Shown here in pieces: positions 1 through 5,385 of a stretch of 5,385 nt of DNA; the stretch's first letter is position 1, and every line of letters starts with the position of its first letter. Made by a program: the position numbers and the translations under genes. The stretch comes from Candidatus Delongbacteria bacterium (GTDB taxonomy: Bacteria > Bacteroidota > Bacteroidia > Bacteroidales > ML635J-15), in NCBI GenBank assembly GCA_027858215.1, contig JAQIDD010000134.1, positions 1 through 5,385 of the forward strand, read 5' to 3'. Below the pieces are notes generated by a model. It saw only the letters and a program-made list of their open reading frames with translations. It made no database searches and was not told where the DNA came from.

Positions 1-311
1 TTCAGGGTGTGTTGGATGGGAGCCTGCTTACCAGGGAAAATGTGATTAAGCAGTTGCCTTTCATTATTTTCCTGACGTTGCTGGGATTGATATATATCAC
101 AAACAGGTACCATGCAGAAAAGGTCTTTGTGTTGACTGAGGAAACAAGAAAAGAAATTCGTGAATTACGGAGTGAAAAGATATCTGTGCAGTCTGAGTTG
201 ATGCGTAAATCAAGACAGCAGGAAGTATTAAAAATGCTCAAACAACAGGGGTCAGAATTAAAATATGCTCAAGAGCCGCCTGTGAAAATTGTGTATGAAC
301 TTGATCAATGA
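1..311 (+). CDS. ftsL: FtsL-like cell division protein, 5'-truncated by the window edge
   Basis: Small bitopic membrane protein expected to act in the divisome with FtsI at the septum. The reading frame is open to the left edge (first full codon at base 3). A GTG at base 9 could serve as a start, but relatives usually carry a further short cytoplasmic N-terminus, so I treat the gene as partial. Counting from that GTG there are 100 residues: a short polar segment, one hydrophobic helix at about 16-31 (LPFIIFLTLLGLIYI), then a charged, heptad-like coiled coil at about 34-82 rich in Glu, Lys and Arg, and a short tail with a PP pair. Size, topology and position directly before ftsI fit the FtsL-like family of Bacteroidota; sequence similarity to E. 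coli FtsL is weak, as is usual for this family. The TGA stop overlaps the ftsI ATG (ATGA, 308-311), which suggests coupled translation. The family call is firm; the exact start cannot be seen. Confidence 0.87.
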   Translation, partial: QGVLDGSLLTRENVIKQLPFIIFLTLLGLIYITNRYHAEKVFVLTEETRKEIRELRSEKISVQSELMRKSRQQEVLKMLKQQGSELKYAQEPPVKIVYELDQ

Positions 312-2413
312 AAACAGAAAAGAAACATATCGTTTTTCGTGTGAAGCTTGTTTACGCTTTCTTGTTTTTGCTTGGCTTGCTGGTTGTGGGGAAGTTGATT
401 GCGCTTCAAATTTTTACTGATGATGAAGAAATAGAATCGCTCAGCAAACAGGTTATCCATGAAAGTGTAATTGATCCTTTCAGGGGAGATATACTGAGTA
501 GAAATGGCAAGGTATTAGCTACATCAGTACCATATTATGAGGTTGGTTGGGATCCGAATTGTCAGGCCATAACAGATCAGCTTTTTATTGAAAAAATTGA
601 TTCCCTTACCATTTGTTTGTCTGAGATTTTGGGAGAACCCGTTGTTTATTATGACCATATTCTACGACAAGGACGTGATCAGGGAGACCGTTATGTCAGG
701 CTAAGTTTTAATGCATCCTATGAACAGCTTAAAGCATTAAAGCGATGTCCAATCTTCAGAAGAGGCCGGTTTAAAGGTGGCTTTGTCTATTTCCAGCACA
801 GTGAGCGTGAACATCCCTATGGCATACTTGCACGGCGAACAATTGGAACCATGCAGAAAACTGGCCGTAAAGGAGTTGGCCTTGAAGATGCGTTTGACAA
901 AGAACTGAGGGGAATTGAAGGCTTTGCCGTTAAACAAAAGGTAGCCGGAAACTTATGGATGCCTGTGAATGACGGTAATGAAATAGAACCTCAGGATGGA
1001 ATGGATTTGATTACTACCATTGATGTCAGAATACAGGACGTTGCTGAAACTGCTCTGGAAAGACGGTTGCGATTTCATGATGCAGATCATGGCTCGGCTG
1101 TTGTTATGGAGGTAGAAACAGGCAATGTCCTTGCCATTGCCAATCTAAAGAAAAATAAACATGATAATTACATTGAGGCCTATAATTATGCTGTTGGTGA
1201 AGCTACCGATCCGGGATCAACATTTAAACTTGCATCCGTAATTGTAGCACTGGAAGATAAGGTTATTCAACCGGATGATAGTATCAACACAGGTAACGGG
1301 GTTTTTTATTATTACGATCACCGTATGGAAGATGCGCATGAAGGAGGTTTTGGGACCATCACTTATGCCGAAGCACTGATAAAATCTTCAAACGTGGGAA
1401 TTTCCAAGGTGATTTTCAAACATTACAATTCAAGACCTGAGCAATTTGTTGACAGGTTATATAAAATGGGCTTAAATCAGCCGCTTGGGGTGTGTATTCG
1501 TGGAGAAGCAGACCCATTGATTCGTTATCCGGGAGAAGATGAATGGTCTGGTTTGTCGTTGCCGCAAATGTCTATCGGGTATGAAGTGGAACTGACCCCG
1601 CTCCAAATACTGGCTTTTTATAATGCCGTTGCAAACGATGGAGAAAAATTGAAACCCCGTTTTGTGAAAGCACTCAATTACAGGGGAAAAGAAGTGAAGA
1701 AAATCCCTACAGAAGTATTAAACCCTTCTGTTTGTTCGCAAACCACGTTGAGTCAGGTCAGACAGATGTTAGAAGGTGTGGTTGAAGAGGGCACGGCTGT
1801 AAATCTGAAAAACAACAATTATACCATTGCCGGGAAAACAGGTACTGCTCAAATTAACTATGGACTGACAAATAAAAAACAGCATTATCAAGCTTCTTTT
1901 GTGGGATATTTCCCTGCAGATGATCCGAAATATTCATGCATTGTGGTTATTCATGACCCGAAAAGGTATGGTTATTATGGAAGTATTGTGGCTGGACCCG
2001 TGTTTCGTGAGATCGCAGACAGGATTCATGCCATTGATCCTGAGTTACACCCTAAACCAAGAATACACGACAATCAGGCTGTGTTACCTGCTGTTAAAAT
2101 TTCTGACAGAAAAAAACTGAACCACTCTCTTGATGCACTGGATTTACCCCGTGATACTAGAAACATGCGTGATTGTCAATGGGTATATCCGGTGGAAAAA
2201 GATGGTAAAATCATGTATTACATCAGAGATTACAATCAAAAAAACATAGTGCCAAATGTTGTCGGCATGGGCTTGAGCGATGCCATTAAAGTGCTTGAAG
2301 AGCATGGTTTTAAGGTCAGGGCCAAAGGACGAGGAATGGTGGTACAGCAACAACCGGAGGCCTTTAGCGAATCCAAAGATGGACAATACATCGAAATTCT
2401 ATTAGCAACATGA
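308..2413 (+). CDS. ftsI: Septal peptidoglycan D,D-transpeptidase FtsI (class B PBP) with C-terminal PASTA domain
   Basis: Cross-links peptidoglycan stem peptides in the periplasm during division; a target of beta-lactams. The 701-residue protein has a short basic cytoplasmic tail and one membrane anchor at about 13-35. A class B PBP dimerisation/pedestal region follows at about 50-230, with RGDILSRNG at 59-67 and GVGLEDAFDKELRG at 189-202. The transpeptidase domain spans about 258-575. All three catalytic motifs are present: SxxK as STFK with nucleophile Ser304 and Lys307, SxN as SSN at 360-362, and KTGT at 510-513. A linker (about 576-645) leads to one PASTA domain at about 646-701, beginning NIVPNVVGM. 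E. coli FtsI is about 590 residues and lacks this tail; Bacteroidota homologues are commonly near 700 with PASTA. The ATG start overlaps the ftsL stop, and the TGA overlaps the murE ATG. No Shine-Dalgarno is visible before the start. Division rather than elongation (PBP2/MrdA) is inferred from the dcw position next to ftsL and murE. Confidence 0.96.
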   Translation: MKTEKKHIVFRVKLVYAFLFLLGLLVVGKLIALQIFTDDEEIESLSKQVIHESVIDPFRGDILSRNGKVLATSVPYYEVGWDPNCQAITDQLFIEKIDSLTICLSEILGEPVVYYDHILRQGRDQGDRYVRLSFNASYEQLKALKRCPIFRRGRFKGGFVYFQHSEREHPYGILARRTIGTMQKTGRKGVGLEDAFDKELRGIEGFAVKQKVAGNLWMPVNDGNEIEPQDGMDLITTIDVRIQDVAETALERRLRFHDADHGSAVVMEVETGNVLAIANLKKNKHDNYIEAYNYAVGEATDPGSTFKLASVIVALEDKVIQPDDSINTGNGVFYYYDHRMEDAHEGGFGTITYAEALIKSSNVGISKVIFKHYNSRPEQFVDRLYKMGLNQPLGVCIRGEADPLIRYPGEDEWSGLSLPQMSIGYEVELTPLQILAFYNAVANDGEKLKPRFVKALNYRGKEVKKIPTEVLNPSVCSQTTLSQVRQMLEGVVEEGTAVNLKNNNYTIAGKTGTAQINYGLTNKKQHYQASFVGYFPADDPKYSCIVVIHDPKRYGYYGSIVAGPVFREIADRIHAIDPELHPKPRIHDNQAVLPAVKISDRKKLNHSLDALDLPRDTRNMRDCQWVYPVEKDGKIMYYIRDYNQKNIVPNVVGMGLSDAIKVLEEHGFKVRAKGRGMVVQQQPEAFSESKDGQYIEILLAT
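2243..2410 (+). other. PASTA domain coding segment at the 3' end of ftsI
   Basis: Encodes FtsI residues about 646-701. The pattern is that of a single PASTA repeat: the VPNVVGM opening, then a helix (LSDAIKVLEEHGF), then beta strands with VVQQQP and a terminal IEILLA strand. PASTA domains are small periplasmic modules found on some PBPs and on Ser/Thr kinases. They are proposed to bind peptidoglycan or to stabilise the protein; which applies here cannot be told from sequence. Boundaries are approximate. Confidence 0.85.
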
Positions 2414-3870
2414 GAACATTGGATTTAAAACATATTGAACAAACTATTGATGTTGTAAAAGCCATCAATGGTGCATATACTCACTACAATAAGCTTTGTT
2501 TCGATAGCCGTGATGTCAGTGGTGATGCGATATTTGTGGCAGTTCCCGGGACTTCTGTTGACGGTCATGAATACATTTCACAGGCAGTGGAAAAGGGGGC
2601 AAGATTGATTGTATGTGAGAAATTACCGCAAGTCAGAAACGAAGGTATAGGGTATATTCAAGTGAAAGATGCAGCAGTTGCTTTATCACGCCTGGCCTCT
2701 GAGTTTTACGGCAATCCATCTAAAGAATTGAAACTGGTGGGGATTACAGGTACCAATGGAAAAACCACCACTGCCACCATGCTGTATAATCTGGTGGAAA
2801 ATATGGGATATAAAGCTGGTCTTTTATCAACCATCAGGAATTATATACATAACAGTGAAGTTCGGGCAACGCATACTACGCCTGATCCGGTTCAGATTAA
2901 CAGGTTGATGGCAGAAATGGTTGATACAGGCTGTGAATTCTGTTTTATGGAAGTGAGTTCGCATGCTATTGAGCAAAAAAGAATTGACGGGTTGGATTTT
3001 GATGTGGCGGTTTTTACAAACATAACGCATGACCACCTGGATTACCATAAGACATTTTCCAATTACGTGCAGGCAAAAAAACGTTTCTTCGACAAGCTTG
3101 ATAAACATGCGTTTGCACTTGTTAATACAGGTGACAAACATGCTTCTGTTATGGTACAAAACAGCAAGGCAATCAAAAAAACATTTGCATTGAGCACAAT
3201 GGCTGATTACAGGCTTAGCATTGGTGAAAAACATTTTGACGGGATGCAGCTTTTTATCAACGGTAATGAACTGTGGACCCCGGTAATAGGAGAATACAAT
3301 GCATGCAATATGCTGGCTGCATTTGCCACAGCAGATTTATTGGGATTCCCCCAGGTTGAAACATTAAAAGCGTTATCGGAATTATCGCCGGTTGAAGGAC
3401 GGCTTGAAACCATTCGCTCTGATGATGGAAAAACGGCTGTTGTGGATTATGCCCATACCCCGGATGCCCTGGAGAATGTACTGACTACTTTATTTGATTT
3501 AAAAAGAGCGGGAAGTCAGTTGATTTGCGTATGTGGTGCCGGAGGCGACAGGGATCCGAAAAAACGGCCTGAGATGGGAAGAATTGTTGCATTGTACAGC
3601 AATAAGATCATCATCACTTCAGATAACCCACGAAGTGAGAAACCTGAAAGCATTATTGAGGATGTGGAATCCGGGGTGCCAACAGATAAGCTGGTACATA
3701 CTTTAAAAATTACTGACAGGAAAGAAGCCATAAAAATGGCCTGGAATCTGGCTGATAGTGGTGATTTAATTCTTGTGGCCGGCAAAGGCCATGAAACATA
3801 TCAGGAAATCAACGGTGTTAAACACCATTTTGATGACCGTGAAGTGATTTATGAACTGATAAATATGTAA
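2410..3870 (+). CDS. murE: UDP-MurNAc-L-Ala-D-Glu:meso-2,6-diaminopimelate ligase MurE
   Basis: Cytoplasmic ATP-dependent Mur ligase that adds the third stem-peptide residue to UDP-MurNAc-L-Ala-D-Glu. At 486 residues it is close to E. coli MurE (about 495). Domain 1 (about 1-108) binds the UDP end and contains FDSR (31-34). The central ATPase domain has the P-loop GTNGKTT (114-120), TTPDP (156-160, substrate binding), EVSSH (181-185) and NITHDHLDYH (204-213). Lys223 in YVQAKK lies where the carbamylated lysine of the family is expected. The C-terminal domain carries VEGR (328-331), DYAHTPDAL (346-354), the specificity motif DNPR (405-408) and GKGHE (458-462). DNPR with the spaced Gly/Glu of the last motif is the signature of meso-diaminopimelate rather than L-lysine addition. 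The ATG overlaps the ftsI TGA in an ATGA, and no Shine-Dalgarno is visible. mraY follows after 2 bp; no murF intervenes, unlike the murE-murF-mraY order of E. coli. Confidence 0.97.
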   Translation: MRTLDLKHIEQTIDVVKAINGAYTHYNKLCFDSRDVSGDAIFVAVPGTSVDGHEYISQAVEKGARLIVCEKLPQVRNEGIGYIQVKDAAVALSRLASEFYGNPSKELKLVGITGTNGKTTTATMLYNLVENMGYKAGLLSTIRNYIHNSEVRATHTTPDPVQINRLMAEMVDTGCEFCFMEVSSHAIEQKRIDGLDFDVAVFTNITHDHLDYHKTFSNYVQAKKRFFDKLDKHAFALVNTGDKHASVMVQNSKAIKKTFALSTMADYRLSIGEKHFDGMQLFINGNELWTPVIGEYNACNMLAAFATADLLGFPQVETLKALSELSPVEGRLETIRSDDGKTAVVDYAHTPDALENVLTTLFDLKRAGSQLICVCGAGGDRDPKKRPEMGRIVALYSNKIIITSDNPRSEKPESIIEDVESGVPTDKLVHTLKITDRKEAIKMAWNLADSGDLILVAGKGHETYQEINGVKHHFDDREVIYELINM

Positions 3871-3872
3871 TT

Positions 3873-5120
3873 ATGCTATATTATCTTTTTCAATACCTTG
3901 ATGAATTAAATGTGCCGGGCGCCGGCATGTTTGATTACATTTCATTTCGTTCAGGACTGGCGGTGATCACTTCGCTGATAGTTTCCATGATCTTTGGTAA
4001 ACGGATAATCAATTTATTACAAAAAGCTCAAATTGGGGAAACCGTCAGAGACCTTGGTCTCGAAGGACAACTTCAGAAAAAGGGAACCCCTTCGATGGGT
4101 GGATTGATCATCATTTTTTCCATCATTGTACCCACCTTATTGTTTGCCCGCCTTGACAATGTGTATATCATTTTAATGATTGTCACTACACTGTGGTTGG
4201 GATTTATCGGCTTTGTGGATGATTACATCAAAATATTTAAAAAGAACAAAGCGGGGCTGGCAGGTAAATTTAAAATCCTGGGGCAGATTATCCTGGGAGT
4301 TATTGTTGGTGCAACATTGTATTGTTCTGATACTGTAGTGGTAAGAGACAGGGTTGAGGATGTGACACCGCAGATGTTGCAAAGCGATAATGTGCAAATA
4401 AACGATATTGACGGCGAGAAAAAGCTTGGATACATTGACCATAAATCCACTATCACAACCATTCCGTTTACAAAAAACAATGAATTGGATTATAACTCAT
4501 TGCTGTGGTTTATCGATTCGTCCGGAGCATGGGTGTGGATTGTATTTGTGATTATTGTTATTTTGATTGTCACAGCCGTTTCAAACGGAGCCAATCTAAC
4601 CGACGGCCTGGATGGCCTGGCAACCGGAAGTTCAGCTATTATCGGTGCCACACTTGGGATTCTGGCTTATGTGTCGGGTAACTTTATCGCAGCGGATTAC
4701 CTCAATATCATGTATATCCCGCATTCGGGCGAACTTGTGATATTCATGAGTGCATTCATCGGGGCAACCATTGGGTTTTTGTGGTATAATTCATATCCGG
4801 CACAGGTTTTTATGGGTGATACCGGCAGTTTAACCATTGGGGGTATCATTGCTGTCTTTGCTATCATCATCAGAAAAGAACTGTTGATACCAATCCTGTG
4901 TGGTGTTTTCCTGATGGAAAGCCTCAGTGTATTGTTGCAGGTGAGCTGGTTCAAATATACCAAAAAACGGTTCGGAAAAGGTCGCAGAATTTACCTGATG
5001 GCCCCTCTGCACCATCATTATCAAAAGAAAGGTTTCCCGGAAGCCAAGATCGTAACCAGGTTCTGGATAGTGGGAATTATCCTCGCTGTTTTTACCATTG
5101 TAACCCTTAAAATCAGATAA
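3873..5120 (+). CDS. mraY: Phospho-N-acetylmuramoyl-pentapeptide-transferase MraY
   Basis: Integral membrane enzyme that transfers phospho-MurNAc-pentapeptide from the UDP precursor to undecaprenyl phosphate, giving lipid I and UMP; it needs Mg2+. The 415 residues contain ten hydrophobic segments, roughly at 24-43, 74-93, 97-117, 132-152, 218-238, 250-268, 287-305, 320-334, 336-358 and 396-412, matching the family's ten-helix fold. Active-site motifs are intact: FVDDYIK (Asp116, Asp117, Lys120), NLTDGLDGLA (241-250), FMGDTGS (Asp316) and PLHHHYQKKG with His380-382. GTPSMGG (71-77) is also typical. The protein is about 55 residues longer than E. coli MraY (360), mostly through a larger polar loop between TM4 and TM5 at about 151-212. 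The ATG at 3873 is 2 bp after the murE stop, and its product begins MLYYLFQYL, like Bacteroidota MraY, so this start is well supported despite the absence of a Shine-Dalgarno. Confidence 0.98.
   Translation: MLYYLFQYLDELNVPGAGMFDYISFRSGLAVITSLIVSMIFGKRIINLLQKAQIGETVRDLGLEGQLQKKGTPSMGGLIIIFSIIVPTLLFARLDNVYIILMIVTTLWLGFIGFVDDYIKIFKKNKAGLAGKFKILGQIILGVIVGATLYCSDTVVVRDRVEDVTPQMLQSDNVQINDIDGEKKLGYIDHKSTITTIPFTKNNELDYNSLLWFIDSSGAWVWIVFVIIVILIVTAVSNGANLTDGLDGLATGSSAIIGATLGILAYVSGNFIAADYLNIMYIPHSGELVIFMSAFIGATIGFLWYNSYPAQVFMGDTGSLTIGGIIAVFAIIIRKELLIPILCGVFLMESLSVLLQVSWFKYTKKRFGKGRRIYLMAPLHHHYQKKGFPEAKIVTRFWIVGIILAVFTIVTLKIR
3912..3928 (+). other. Small GC-rich inverted repeat early in mraY
   Basis: TGCCGG (3913-3918) and CCGGCA (3922-3927) are perfect 6-bp inverted arms around a GCG loop, with a possible flanking G-U pair at 3912/3928. 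It lies about 40 bases inside mraY and encodes part of the VPGAGM segment. No T-tract follows, so it is not an intrinsic terminator. The arms may simply result from codons for the conserved PGAG residues; a role in RNA folding is speculative. Confidence 0.4.
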
Positions 5121-5122
5121 TT

Positions 5123-5385
5123 GTGAAAAAAATTATTGTCATAGGCGCAGGAGAAAGTGGTTTTGGTGCAGCAATGCTTGCCAAAGCCAAAGGCTGTGAT
5201 GTGCTTGTCTCAGACAACAATGAAATCGATATAAAATTCAAAACAAAACTTAAAGAACAACACATCCGCTACGAAGAAAGCGGCCACTCGGAACATGAAG
5301 TTTTAAACGCTGATGAAATCATAAAAAGTCCGGGTGTTTCTCCCGCTGTTCCCATTATAAAAAGAGCTGTAGATAAGGATATCCC
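5123..5385 (+). CDS. murD: UDP-MurNAc-L-alanine:D-glutamate ligase MurD, 3'-truncated by the window edge
   Basis: Cytoplasmic ATP-dependent ligase that adds D-Glu to UDP-MurNAc-L-Ala, the step before MurE. Only the first 87 complete codons are present, against about 440 residues for the whole family member, so just the N-terminal UDP-binding domain is visible. It opens MKKIIVIGAGESGFG, a Rossmann-like strand and Gly-rich turn (GAGESG, 8-13). A second strand, CDVLVSD (25-31), and IIKSPGVSP (66-74) follow; the last contains the SPG motif characteristic of MurD. The start is GTG at 5123, 2 bp after the mraY TAA. It is the natural start because the conserved strand begins immediately, and the next in-frame ATG (Met18) would remove the Gly-rich turn. 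ATPase and C-terminal domains lie beyond the window and cannot be judged. Position after mraY fits a dcw cluster. Confidence 0.94.
   Translation, partial: MKKIIVIGAGESGFGAAMLAKAKGCDVLVSDNNEIDIKFKTKLKEQHIRYEESGHSEHEVLNADEIIKSPGVSPAVPIIKRAVDKDI

Noticed and set aside
109..860. A 13-base direct match, ACCATGCAGAAAA, at 109-121 and 848-860
   Set aside because: It is read in different frames in the two genes (ftsL and ftsI), is short, has no flanking similarity, and no third copy was noticed; chance is the simplest explanation.
1899..2120. A 73-codon plus-strand frame inside ftsI
   Set aside because: It is out of frame within the conserved transpeptidase region of ftsI, has no recognisable motif, and no ribosome binding context.
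2827..3234. A 135-codon open frame on the minus strand inside murE
   Set aside because: It lies wholly opposite a well-supported murE with intact motifs. Its product is Cys/His/Phe-rich without domain character, as expected of an antisense shadow.
3776..3791. Inverted repeat TGGCC/GGCCA near the 3' end of murE, considered as a terminator
   Set aside because: It lies within the codons for the conserved VAGKGH motif, the arms are 5 bp, no T-tract follows, and coding continues for about 80 bases.
4173..4480. Overlapping minus-strand open frames of 85-89 codons inside mraY
   Set aside because: They are antisense to membrane-helix and loop codons of mraY, show no recognisable domain or start context, and overlap each other in different frames.
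4602..4620. Short tandem-like repeat GGCCTGGATGGCCTGG in mraY
   Set aside because: It encodes the conserved DGLDGL motif of MraY, so the repeat comes from the protein sequence.
1..5385. Search for a hidden accessory system (toxin-antitoxin, phage or IS remnants, CRISPR, riboswitch)
   Set aside because: Conserved dcw coding sequence fills the window, with at most 2 bp between genes, leaving no room for a separate element. No gene shows frameshift or loss of catalytic residues.

Overview
The window is a gene-dense, one-strand (+) segment of a division and cell wall (dcw) cluster. In order it holds the 3' part of an ftsL-like gene, ftsI (division transpeptidase, PBP3 class), murE, mraY, and the 5' part of murD. 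Nearly every base is coding. There are two 4-bp ATGA overlaps (ftsL/ftsI and ftsI/murE) and two 2-bp gaps (murE/mraY and mraY/murD). I see no internal promoter, terminator, RNA gene, mobile element, CRISPR array or long repeat.

The organism is most likely a member of the Bacteroidota, probably Bacteroidales-like; I cannot name a genus. Four things point there. The FtsL-like protein has the short TM-plus-coiled-coil form typical of that phylum. FtsI is about 700 residues long with a C-terminal PASTA domain. MraY is about 415 residues long, with an enlarged loop between TM4 and TM5 and an N-terminus of the phylum's type. No murF lies between murE and mraY. The lack of recognisable Shine-Dalgarno sequences before the visible starts also fits. 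The MurE DNPR signature predicts meso-diaminopimelate peptidoglycan, as in Gram-negative bacteria.

The genes form one pathway. MurD and MurE are cytoplasmic ligases that add D-Glu and then meso-DAP to UDP-MurNAc-L-Ala. MraY moves the finished phospho-MurNAc-pentapeptide onto undecaprenyl phosphate to make lipid I. FtsI cross-links the polymerised glycan strands at the septum, and the FtsL-like protein is expected to scaffold the FtsI-containing divisome complex. The tight packing suggests one polycistronic mRNA with translational coupling. By analogy with other dcw clusters, rsmH/mraZ would lie upstream and ftsW, murG and murC downstream, but neither side is visible.

I looked for an undescribed system and found none. 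This is conserved housekeeping DNA. The points worth a second look are lineage-specific variations (PASTA tail, MraY loop, missing murF, SD-less junctions) and one small GC-rich hairpin early in mraY.
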